DNA of 38,652 nt from an uncultured Eubacterium sp. Its GTDB lineage: Bacteria; Bacillota; Clostridia; Lachnospirales; Lachnospiraceae. The notes beneath the pieces were generated by a model. That model made no database searches. It had not been told where the DNA came from and was given only the letters and a program-made list of their open reading frames with translations. Location: contig CAJUIL010000037.1 of NCBI GenBank assembly GCA_910586225.1, forward strand, positions 1-38,652, in the 5' to 3' direction. The translations under genes were made by a program, and so were the position numbers. Position 1 is the stretch's first letter. The number at the start of each line of letters is the position of its first letter. This document shows positions 31,932 to 38,652 of the stretch, piece by piece.

Positions 31932-34820
31932 ATGAAAAAAAGGACAGTCATAACAAGAAAAAGAGCAGCAGTACTGGCGGCGGTACTGGGCGTGACGGGA
32001 ACGATGGTATCTCAGACGGTGTCGGTATCGGTTTTTGCAAGCGGGAAAGAGCAGGAAATGATAACAGGATTTGATTTTGATAGTGGCATAGATGGCTGGT
32101 ATTACGGAAGCGGATGGGAGTATGATTATACGGCCAAAGATTCCTCATCCGTCGAGGCAGACAGCGGAAGATTAAAATTTAATGTAGATTATACAAATGA
32201 TAAGGATAAGGGCTGGTCACAGGCAACCGCTGTGTGGGAGCCGCAGGATGGAAAGGGAGTAAATTTATCCGGAGCAACTGGCATTACAATGAAGCTGATT
32301 TATGATGGCTCTAAAATGACATCCGGTTCGTTTGCGGTCAAGGTATATTGCGATGAGGGGCTGGATGCCAGCGCGGATGTGGATATTTCTGCCGCGGAGC
32401 AGCTTGCGGATGGGAGAAAACAGGTGCCAGTTAGCATTTCGTTTGATGCGTTGGGAAGCGCTGCCTCAGACGTAAAAAAGTTTGCCCTGCAGCTGATCGG
32501 CAAGACAACGGATTATAAGGGAGCCGTATGGTTTGACGATATTCAGATCATAAAGGAAGCACAGCCAGATGTGTCGGTGGATTCCACGATTGCTGCAAAA
32601 CCAGCGCAGGAACAGCAGGTAGAAGTCTCGGATGGTATGCTTGTCACACGGCAAAAGGACGGAAGCATCCAGAAAACAAAGCTTGCGTCTGACGTGACAC
32701 TGGCAGATCCGTCCGCAGAGCTGTCAGTTCGCCGGATCTATGCTTATCTTAAGGCTGTTGGTTCTTCAGACAGTGTGATTTACGGGCATCAAAACGATAT
32801 TTCGCATAAAGCGGGAAGCAAGGAATTGTCTCATTCGGATACTAAGGACGTAACGGGCTCCATTTCCGGTATTTTTGGGATCGATACGCTGTCGCTGACT
32901 GGAAATGAATATAGTGTAGAGCGTTACAACGAAGAATTTCAGGCTTCTTTGGAGGACACGGCCCAAAATCGTGTGAAAGCGGCTGCAGAGCTTACGAATG
33001 CAGCAGTCAAGGAAGGCGCGATCGTTACGTTATCTGCGCATATGCCTAATTTTGCGAATGTGGAGAAAAATACCGAATATAAAAGCGGTGAACCAACTTA
33101 TGCGAAATATGACTTCAGCGGTTATTCGCCGAATGACACATCGAATGACCCGATAAACCAGATCTTGCCGGGAGGAGCATACAATAAGGTATATACGGCT
33201 TATTTGGATATGATCGCGGATTATGCAAAGCAGGTCGAGAGCGCGGTTTTGTTCCGGCCGTTCCACGAAAATACCGGAAGCTGGTTCTGGTGGGGCGCGG
33301 CGTTTTGCGACCCGGAAACCTATAAAAATGTATACCGCTATACGGTAGAATATTTGCGGGATACGAAAAACGTACACAATATGCTCTATGAATATGGGCC
33401 AAGCAGCGAGGCAGAGAGCATCAAGGAATACGAGGTGCGTTATCCTGGCGATGATTATGTTGACCTTGTTGGTTTTGATATGTATGACAGGAAGCCTGTG
33501 GATGATGGAGTTTTTATGCAAAATCTGAAAAAAGAGCTTGCGGTTGTAGAGCGTTTTGCAAAGCAGCATGGCAAGCTTGTCGCGGTAACGGAAACAGGAG
33601 CGGCAAACGACGCCGCGCCAGGGGATAACCAGACAGCGCTGTTAAAAACAGGGAATGGAAATAAGGACTGGTACAACCAGATGCTTGACATCGTTTCGCA
33701 ATCCGAAGCGTCTTATTTCCTCTTGTGGGCAAATTTCAGCAAGACGGATGGATTTTATACGCCATATGTTGACGCTGTGAATGCGGACGGCAGCCTGCAC
33801 GGACATGAATTGCTGGATTCTTTTCTTTCGTTTTACAATGACGACAGGAGTATTTTCGCGGCAGGCCAAAAAGCGGTGCTGACCTCGGATGCGCTTGGCA
33901 AGGTTACGAACAAAACGGATGCATCAGCTGTACAGGGCTATCTGACTACGCCGCTTCCGTCAACAAGGATTTTAAAGGCGACGGATATCCGTGCAAAAAT
34001 AACTGCTTCTAATAAGGAAGGCTCCAAAAAGCCGAAGCTGCTGATCGTGGCAAAATCAGAGAAGGGCAAGGTGAAATTAACACCGAAAGCAGACGGCAAA
34101 GGCTTCTATACGGCAAGGCTTACGCAAAAACAAGTAAAGACGCTTGGAAAAAGCGTAGGGACGCTTGCCTTGTACATCAATGGCGAACGCGTGCAGCAGT
34201 ATTCCGTGATCTATAATATCAAAGCGCCAAAGGAGGATCCGTATCTGATCGACGGCTTTGAAAATTATTATGGGGTTGACGAACAGCTGACTGGGGCCTG
34301 GACGGTCAACGCGGATACCGGATGTAAGGTGGAGCTTTCGCATACGACAGAGAAAAAATCCGATGGAAATTACGGATTAAAGTTTACTTATGATGAAACA
34401 GAAACCGGATGGGGAGGAGCGACGATCTCAAAAGAAGTGGATTGGTCTGCGTGCAATGCGCTGCAGTTTTATATGATGCCGGATGGTAAAAATCAAAAGA
34501 CAGTGATCCAGATCAATGCAAACGGGGTAACCTATGAAGCGTATCTCCAGGAATATGAGGCATTTCGGACAAATGGATCGAATCCGGCCATAGTGACGAT
34601 CCCGTTTTCTGAATTTTGCCAGAGGGATACGCAAGGAAATCCAAAAGGCGGCCTTGCAGCAGACAGCGGCAGCATACAGTCCTTTGGCCTGTGGGTCAAT
34701 GCAGTTGCAGGCTCCGACGCGGTAACTGACGCGAGGGTGTCCGGGACGCTATATTATGACAATATTACGGCAGTAAAAAGCTCTGTGGAAGAATCTACGC
34801 TGGAGCCGGTGAAAGAATAA
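31932..34820 (+). CDS. Secreted endo-beta-1,4-mannanase, CBM27-GH26-CBM23
   Basis: A 962-residue exported enzyme. A signal peptide covers residues 1-37. Residues about 43-208 are a CBM27-like module (ITGFDFDSGIDGWYYGSGW, ending AVWFDDIQII). Residues about 262-645 are a GH26 catalytic domain with the acid/base E446 (FRPFHENTGSWFWWG) and the nucleophile E554 (AVTETGA). Residues about 660-765 form an Ig-like linker module, and 770-950 a CBM23-like module (DGFENYYG, GWGGATISKEVDW, YYDNITAV). The order matches the GH26 mannanase of Roseburia intestinalis. No LPXTG or SLH anchor is seen, so it is probably released or held by its CBMs. ATG 31932 has AAGGAG upstream; the GTG at 31923 overlaps that site. 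Confidence 0.88.
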   Translation: MKKRTVITRKRAAVLAAVLGVTGTMVSQTVSVSVFASGKEQEMITGFDFDSGIDGWYYGSGWEYDYTAKDSSSVEADSGRLKFNVDYTNDKDKGWSQATAVWEPQDGKGVNLSGATGITMKLIYDGSKMTSGSFAVKVYCDEGLDASADVDISAAEQLADGRKQVPVSISFDALGSAASDVKKFALQLIGKTTDYKGAVWFDDIQIIKEAQPDVSVDSTIAAKPAQEQQVEVSDGMLVTRQKDGSIQKTKLASDVTLADPSAELSVRRIYAYLKAVGSSDSVIYGHQNDISHKAGSKELSHSDTKDVTGSISGIFGIDTLSLTGNEYSVERYNEEFQASLEDTAQNRVKAAAELTNAAVKEGAIVTLSAHMPNFANVEKNTEYKSGEPTYAKYDFSGYSPNDTSNDPINQILPGGAYNKVYTAYLDMIADYAKQVESAVLFRPFHENTGSWFWWGAAFCDPETYKNVYRYTVEYLRDTKNVHNMLYEYGPSSEAESIKEYEVRYPGDDYVDLVGFDMYDRKPVDDGVFMQNLKKELAVVERFAKQHGKLVAVTETGAANDAAPGDNQTALLKTGNGNKDWYNQMLDIVSQSEASYFLLWANFSKTDGFYTPYVDAVNADGSLHGHELLDSFLSFYNDDRSIFAAGQKAVLTSDALGKVTNKTDASAVQGYLTTPLPSTRILKATDIRAKITASNKEGSKKPKLLIVAKSEKGKVKLTPKADGKGFYTARLTQKQVKTLGKSVGTLALYINGERVQQYSVIYNIKAPKEDPYLIDGFENYYGVDEQLTGAWTVNADTGCKVELSHTTEKKSDGNYGLKFTYDETETGWGGATISKEVDWSACNALQFYMMPDGKNQKTVIQINANGVTYEAYLQEYEAFRTNGSNPAIVTIPFSEFCQRDTQGNPKGGLAADSGSIQSFGLWVNAVAGSDAVTDARVSGTLYYDNITAVKSSVEESTLEPVKE

Positions 34821-34826
34821 GTTTCG

Positions 34827-34856
34827 CGGGCCAGGAATATATATGTTCCTGGCCCG
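34827..34856 (+). terminator. Hairpin at the end of the mannan operon
   Basis: CGGGCCAGGAA (34827-34837) pairs perfectly with TTCCTGGCCCG (34846-34856). The T-run is poor, but the position six bases after the mannanase stop fits transcription end. Confidence 0.65.
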
Positions 34857-34867
34857 TGATTACGTTG

Positions 34868-35160
34868 CCACGGTAAACACATGATTTTTATGTGAGATAT
34901 ATTACATATATAGTTTTTGAAAAATCGAAAGACCATGCTTGAAATGGCAAGGTCTTTCTTTAGATGAAATGATTTTTTTTAGATATTTAAACAAATTCTT
35001 TTCAGAGGGTAACACGGATAAAACTGCCGTTCAAAAAGCCGTCAGGTTTTATTTTTGGATGGATGTATGTTGTTTTAAGGCACAAGAGTCTCTAATACTT
35101 TTTTTCCGCCGCATACCCTTTCCTCATGCGGCTCTGCTCTTCATTAAATGCGATATCCAG
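34868..35160. repeat. Direct repeat unit A, matching 38252-38652
   Basis: The two units agree except for about six single-base changes in the first 235 bases and the 112-base gap in this copy at the T-run 35099-35105. They bracket 3.1 kb containing the AT-rich gene pair and other mobile-element debris. Confidence 0.75.
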
Positions 35161-36012
35161 ATACCAGTGCAGGAATTCTCTACCCGCCAGTGGCCCTTTT
35201 GTATTTCCCGTATTTTTCAGCCGTCATTTCCGGGTCACTGAATATGGCGTAGCTGACGCTGCTGGTCACAGAGCCGTTTTCCTCTACTGTTGACCGGCAT
35301 ACCCCTATCCCATGTAAGCATATCCAGTCTTTTAAAGCGTCCGTCATCCAGCTGATGTTTTTCTCTATGTAATATTCCCTTGTTTCAAAACGTCCGTGGC
35401 CGTTGCATATGTCTTTAAAATATATGCCCCTGGCCTCAAGATCCTTTTTCTTTACTGGGAACAATCAATGCTCTGTTTTGCGATCTTTTACTGGGTCTCC
35501 ACTGCATCAATGGTTACCGTGCAGCCTTCAATGGCCAGTTTTTTGAGCAGTTCTGGGATTGCCTTTATTTCATTGGTCTTTTCATCGACTTTTTCCTGTC
35601 CGAGGACCAGTGAAAGCTCCCCGGCCCACGCGCTGACAACATAGATGGCCTTTTTTTCGTTCTTTCCGTCACGGCTGCGCCGGACGGTTTTCCCATCAAT
35701 AGAAACCACCCTTTAATTTCTGCCACGGCTTCCTGTATCCGTTCCAGAAAGATGTGGTGGAATTCTTTCGGGTCGATCGATTGGAATACACGGTTAAATG
35801 TGTCATGGGATGGCGTTTTTTAATGTAAGGAAAGTGGACAGCCATTCTTTGAAGGCATTCCTCCAGCTTTCAATTTCATCCTAAGTGTCTGCGCCGCATA
35901 GTGTGGCAAGGACAGCAATATCAAGAAATTCATGCAGCTGGTTATAGGGTTTCCTTGGATCGGTAACCCTGCCTATGCATTCCAGAAATGCGGGTTTATT
36001 AGAATTTTCCAT
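35075..36012 (-). pseudogene. ISAs1-family transposase, multiply disrupted
   Basis: Starting at ATG 36012, the frame reads MENSNKPAFLECIGRVTDPR, then LATLCGADT, TAG, DEIESWRNAFKEWL. Frame changes follow near HDTFNRVFQSIDPKEF, the catalytic region VSIDGKTVRRSRDGKNEKKA and WAGELSLVLGQEKVDEKTNE up to VTIDAVETQ and TAA (35488). A further frame gives YFKDICNGHGRFETREYYIEK and ICLHGIGVCRS. The end, HWRVENS and LHWYLDIAFNEEQSRMRKGY, needs two more frameshifts. Compared with copy 2, 112 bases near 35100 are missing, removing the end of the protein. The order of motifs is that of ISAs1 DDE transposases, and no functional enzyme can be made. Confidence 0.75.
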
Positions 36013-36045
36013 AATTATAATCCACCTTTTGCAGAAGGCACCAAT

Positions 36046-36314
36046 GGGGTTATGAAACTCAATTTGGGCTTTCGCTCTTCGAATTTTCCTGATATATTAT
36101 ATTTGGCAAGATTGGCACACTACAGAACACGTTGAGGTGAGTGGCGGGGCTGTATAGCGGCAACCCCAAAGTTGACTCGATTTTGCTGGGGTTTGATCCC
36201 GGCATCTTGACATCAAACTATAATTCTGATACTATATTAAATAGAAAAGATTTTCAAAAAAATAAAACAGGTAATTATACGTTACACTAACAAAAAGTTA
36301 TAGGAGGGATAGAA
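36046..36314 (+). other. IS flank and promoter region of the AT-rich gene pair
   Basis: No gene is assigned. A plus-strand frame ending LYLARLAHYRTR (stop near 36135) may be a transposase tail but is not recognised. AACCCC (36165) and GGGGTT (36188) form an inverted repeat. A TTGACA at 36207-36212 with TACTAT or TATATT 17-20 bases downstream (36230-36238) is the likely promoter for the gene at 36315. Confidence 0.4.
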
Positions 36315-36953
36315 ATGAAGACAAAAGTTGTTTCTTTATTATTGTGTGTTTTAATGCTTGTTCCGGGATCTTTTGTATGTGCAGCAGAATTACCGTCTAC
36401 GGATAATACTCATAAAGAATTAGTGCAAGATGCAGTAGATACATTAGAGGATTTTGGATATGAAATTGTTGATGTGGATGTTGTAGATGATAATCAAAAG
36501 TTTATTGAAGTTGATTCTATAGAGGAGTTGGAAGATTACCTAAACACTTTTGAAAAATTAGACAACGAATATTCTGTAGAAATTCAACCATATAACCCTC
36601 TTAGCAGAGCATCTGGAGCACATACCGTAGACTGGTATAACCCATTTGCCGGGTTTGATGGTCTTACATTAGTATGCTGGAGTAATGTTGATTTTTCATA
36701 CGATTACAAAACAGTAAATGGTAGACCGCAATATACATCTATAACAGATATTTCTTCATATTTGACAGGAATAAGTATGACCAGTTGGAATCAGACAAGC
36801 TATTCGACATCGTATTCTGCGAAATATAGCACAAAAGATACTTGTACAGCAAAAGTAAATGGTTATTATTTACTTGGTGTAAGTATTGGTGGTCAGCCGA
36901 TTGGTGCATCGAGGAAAGATACATGGACAGCAACATTAACTCTAGTGCCATAG
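36315..36953 (+). CDS. Secreted protein of unknown function in an AT-rich island
   Basis: A 212-residue exported protein with a signal peptide at residues 1-23 (KTKVVSLLLCVLMLVPGSFVCAAE). Residues 25-95 are acidic (VDTLEDFGYEIVDVDVVDDN, VDSIEELEDYLNTFEKLDNE) and look like a propeptide-type domain. Residues about 100-212 are beta-rich with many Ser, Thr, Tyr and Trp (TVDWYNPFAGFDGL, SWNQTSYSTSYSAKYSTKD). No family is recognised. AGGAGG precedes the ATG. Base composition is much more AT-rich than the mannan operon, and the gene sits between broken mobile elements, suggesting transfer. The next gene starts two bases after the stop, so they are one operon. Confidence 0.65.
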   Translation: MKTKVVSLLLCVLMLVPGSFVCAAELPSTDNTHKELVQDAVDTLEDFGYEIVDVDVVDDNQKFIEVDSIEELEDYLNTFEKLDNEYSVEIQPYNPLSRASGAHTVDWYNPFAGFDGLTLVCWSNVDFSYDYKTVNGRPQYTSITDISSYLTGISMTSWNQTSYSTSYSAKYSTKDTCTAKVNGYYLLGVSIGGQPIGASRKDTWTATLTLVP

Positions 36954-36955
36954 AT

Positions 36956-37198
36956 ATGAAGAAACGTAATTTATTTTTAGGATTTATTATATTATCGCTG
37001 ATACCATCATTTTTTCAATATATTGCGATAGGGAAAATATGTCTGATAGGATTTCCAACTGCTTATATCACTTTATATTATAATGAAAATACTATATTTA
37101 AACGAGTACATTTTAATTTACTTATATTATTAGTGGATATAGCAATATATGTTGTTGTATATAAAATAATAAGTAGCTTCATAAAGAAATTAAGATAG
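36956..37198 (+). CDS. Small membrane protein downstream of the secreted protein
   Basis: An 80-residue protein, mostly hydrophobic, with about three membrane segments (LFLGFIILSLIPSFFQYIAIG, ICLIGFPTAYITLYY and LLILLVDIAIYVVVYKII) and a basic C-terminus (FIKKLR). ATG 36956 follows the stop of the secreted gene by two bases, so translation is coupled. No family is recognised. Its size and pairing with a secreted partner could suit an immunity or export role, but that is only a guess. A terminator follows at 37235. Confidence 0.6.
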   Translation: MKKRNLFLGFIILSLIPSFFQYIAIGKICLIGFPTAYITLYYNENTIFKRVHFNLLILLVDIAIYVVVYKIISSFIKKLR

Positions 37199-37234
37199 TT
37201 GAATGGAAGCATAAAATAAAAATGTTAAATTTTT

Positions 37235-37270
37235 AAAGAAAGATCAGGTTACGTGTACTGATCTTTCTTT
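37235..37270 (+). terminator. Terminator of the AT-rich gene pair
   Basis: AAAGAAAGATCAG (37235-37247) pairs perfectly with CTGATCTTTCTTT (37258-37270); the T-rich 3' arm serves as the U-tract. Confidence 0.75.
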
Positions 37271-37271
37271 G

Positions 37272-37354
37272 GTGCACCCGGTGGGTGCACGTTCTAATGG
37301 GTGAAAGTCTGGTAAAAGTAATCGCTAGTGAGTAAACGGTAAATAGTGAGTACC
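37272..37354 (+). ncRNA. Possible 5' fragment of a group II intron
   Basis: GTGCACCC-GGT-GGGTGCAC forms a perfect hairpin (37272-37290). It is followed by GTTCTAATGGGTGAAAGTC and TAATCGCTAGTGAGTAAACGG, phrases of the kind seen at the start of bacterial group II introns, which begin with GUG. Nothing resembling domains II-VI or a maturase follows; IS66-type sequence begins within 70 bases. Recognition is from memory of the pattern. Confidence 0.35.
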
Positions 37355-37415
37355 TATACAAAAATGAAACAAACCCGTACAATGGTAACAGATTTGCTCC
37401 AGTCTTTATTTTACT

Positions 37416-37770
37416 TCATATTTTATTGGATTTTCGGCAACGCTCCGGCAGGTTCGGAGACCATGGGAGCAGATCATCCAGAAATGACAAGTCTGTGTCA
37501 TCCATGTGTTTCGGTATCTCCGTCAGAAGATGCTCCACATATTCATAGACTTTTAACCCGTTTGCTTTTGCAGTTCCTGTGATGCTGTAGATGATGGCGC
37601 TGGATTTTGCACCACATACAGTGTTGATCAGCCGCCAGTTGTGTTTTCCGATGCAGAAGCCGCGGAGCGTGGACTCCGTTGCGTTGTTGTCAGTGGGACT
37701 TCGCCGTCATCTAGAAATACAAGCAGGTATTTTTCCTGGTATATTATCATTTTTTCGATCACATTTTTCT
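37416..37770 (-). pseudogene. C-terminal fragment of an IS66-family transposase (TnpC)
   Basis: The minus strand reads EKYLLVFLDDGEVPL, then after a frameshift near 37690 DNNATESTLRGFCIGKHNW, GAKSSAIIYSITGTAKANGL, VYEYVEHLLTEIPKHMDD and LLPWSPNLPERC, ending TGA at 37416. This is the conserved end of IS66 transposases. The large N-terminal part and accessory genes are absent. Confidence 0.75.
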
Positions 37771-37787
37771 TCTGTATCCTTAAGAAA

Positions 37788-38250
37788 CTACTTTTCATTC
37801 CATGCTTTTAATTGCCGGTCCATGGCTTCCCAGGTTACCTCAACATAGATCTGCGTTGTTTGTAAAGATACGTGCCCCAGAAAGTTCTTTACCACAATTA
37901 AGGGAATCCCTGCTTCCAGCATATGGGTTGCTGTTGTATGTCTCAATGAATGTGGGGTATAATTATCCTTAAACAGCTTTGGATTTTCTGATTTTGCTGT
38001 TTCAATGTATTTCGCATAAATCTCTTCAATGCACGAAACAGTCATTTTTTCGTGTGTTTGGCTGAAAAATATATGCCTGCCCTTCTGTTATCGTGCGGTG
38101 GTTTATGTATTTTTTTAATATTTCAGAAGCAGATAATGGTATTCCAATCCTGCGCAGCTTTTTGCCTTTGCCATGAATGATTATGCCTGTCCTGTCCGGG
38201 TAGAACTGTATATCCACAACTGTAAGACTGCAGGCTTCCTGTGCCCTTGT
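37788..38250 (-). pseudogene. C-terminal part of a tyrosine recombinase, frameshifted
   Basis: The minus strand encodes SLTVVDIQFYPDRTGIIIHG, KGKKLRRIGIPLSASEILKK and TEGQAYIFQPNTRKN up to about 38045. A shift at a run of A then continues as VSCIEEIYAKYIETAKSENP, YTPHSLRHTTATHMLEAGIP and FLGHVSLQTTQIYVEV. The HSLRHTTATHML box carries His and Arg of the active site, and the IYVEV segment holds the expected Tyr. The N-terminus is cut off by ISAs1 copy 2 at about 38250. It belonged to a transposon-type or phage-type integrase. Confidence 0.75.
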
Positions 38251-38251
38251 A

Positions 38252-38652
38252 CCACGATAAACGCATGATTTTTATGTGAGATATATTACATATATAGTTT
38301 TTGAAAAATCGAAAGACCATGCTTGAAATGGCAAGGTCTTTCTTTAGATGAAATGATTATTTTTAGATATTTAAACAAATTCTTTTCAGAGGGTAACACG
38401 GATAAACCTGCCGTTCAAAAAGCCGCCAGGTTTTATTTTTGGATGGATGTATGTTGTTTTAAGGCACAAGGGTCTCTAATACTTTTATTAAATATTCATG
38501 ATCCCATCCACATTTTTTCCGTTTGCCTTTTATCTACATCCTGCAGTTTTTTTCCTGTTTGAGCATATTCAGGCACATATGTCTTAGTATATTCATATTT
38601 TCCGCCGCATACCCTTTCCTCATGCGGCTCTGCTCTTCATTAAATGCGATAT
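38252..38652 (-). mobile_element. ISAs1-type insertion sequence, copy 2 (runs out of the window)
   Basis: This is the 3' end of a second ISAs1 copy in the same orientation as copy 1. The transposase tail enters from the right edge: IAFNEEQSRMRKGYAAENMN, ILRHMCLNMLKQEKNCRM, then TAG at 38536-38534, and after it KGKRKKCGWDHEYLIKVLET up to the natural stop TAA 38461-38459. The in-frame stop suggests this copy is also damaged. It keeps the 112 bases that copy 1 lost. It interrupts the tyrosine recombinase gene on its left. Confidence 0.7.

Larger units (their letters stand above)
34868..36045 (-). mobile_element. Degraded ISAs1-type insertion sequence, copy 1
   Basis: The element spans the broken transposase gene and its 3' flank. 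The left part, 34868-35160, is repeated at 38252-38652 with about 97 percent identity by eye over the shared 235 bases, which defines the outer end near 34868. Inside the flank, GAAAGACC pairs with GGTCTTTC (about 34928-34960), a hairpin followed by TTT that could block read-through into the element. The right end is near 36045, upstream of the ribosome site AAAGGTGG; terminal inverted repeats were not identified. Confidence 0.7.

Noticed and set aside
31932..34820. Cell-wall anchoring of the mannanase
   Set aside because: No LPXTG motif, SLH repeats or C-terminal membrane segment is present; the protein ends in a short acidic tail after the CBM23-like module.
35932..36135. 67-codon plus-strand ORF
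   Set aside because: Its first half is the complement of the ISAs1 transposase start; only the last part could be a separate remnant and it is not recognised.
1..38652. CRISPR array, tRNA or rRNA genes
   Set aside because: No regularly spaced repeats and no tRNA or rRNA signatures were seen on either strand.

Overview
The window looks like chromosomal DNA of an anaerobic gut Firmicute in class Clostridia, most likely Lachnospiraceae. The grounds are the agr-type peptide quorum-sensing genes, the MBOAT/DHHW/DUF4358 surface-modification genes, and a beta-mannan utilisation operon whose parts match those known from Roseburia. Assignment rests on family recognition by eye; no database search was run. 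The left end (agr region) and the segment 36.2-37.2 kb are AT-rich, while 11-34 kb is clearly richer in GC.

Region 1 (1-6.2 kb) is a complete agr-like quorum-sensing unit in the order regulator, sensor kinase, AgrB peptidase, AgrD pro-peptide. Only the agrBD pair carries a paired direct-repeat LytTR (AgrA-type) box. The same box, at the same distance from a -35/-10 promoter, lies in front of a secreted 482-residue protein at 4783-6231. This gives a small visible regulon: autoinducer production plus one large exported protein. A uracil-DNA-glycosylase-like gene and a 105-bp MITE-like element lie between them.

Region 2 (6.3-11.1 kb) holds an unrecognised protein, two secreted minus-strand proteins (one with a transglutaminase-like fold) behind a promoter overlapped by a perfect inverted repeat, and decayed genes: an ECF sigma/ABC permease chimera and a fragment that may be an XRE regulator.

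Region 3 (11.1-18 kb) is one plus-strand operon of cell-surface modification. It encodes an Fn3-SGNH esterase, a DUF4358 protein, an MBOAT O-acyltransferase, a DHHW/AlgJ-like protein, and a large protein with an LRR, glucan-binding-type repeats and a transglutaminase domain. The transcript starts with a structured leader containing a 20-codon ORF. A decayed BrnT/BrnA toxin-antitoxin pair follows on the minus strand.

Region 4 (18.6-34.8 kb) is a beta-mannan utilisation locus: LacI-type regulator, ABC importer (lipoprotein plus two permeases), GH130 mannosyl-phosphorylase, cellobiose 2-epimerase, GH130 mannosylglucose phosphorylase, CE2-like and CE17-like acetylesterases, a chemoreceptor with an unusual beta-rich ectodomain, and a secreted CBM27-GH26-CBM23 mannanase. 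In the inferred pathway the mannanase cuts mannan outside the cell and the importer takes up acetylated manno-oligosaccharides. The esterases then deacetylate them, one GH130 enzyme removes mannose as mannose 1-phosphate, the epimerase turns the terminal Man-Man into Man-Glc, and the other GH130 enzyme splits that. A strong terminator-like hairpin divides the operon between the second GH130 gene and the esterases.

Region 5 (34.8 kb to the end) is a graveyard of mobile elements: two ISAs1-type copies in direct orientation, an IS66 fragment, a tyrosine-recombinase fragment and a possible group II intron 5' end. They surround an AT-rich pair of genes for a secreted protein and a small membrane protein.
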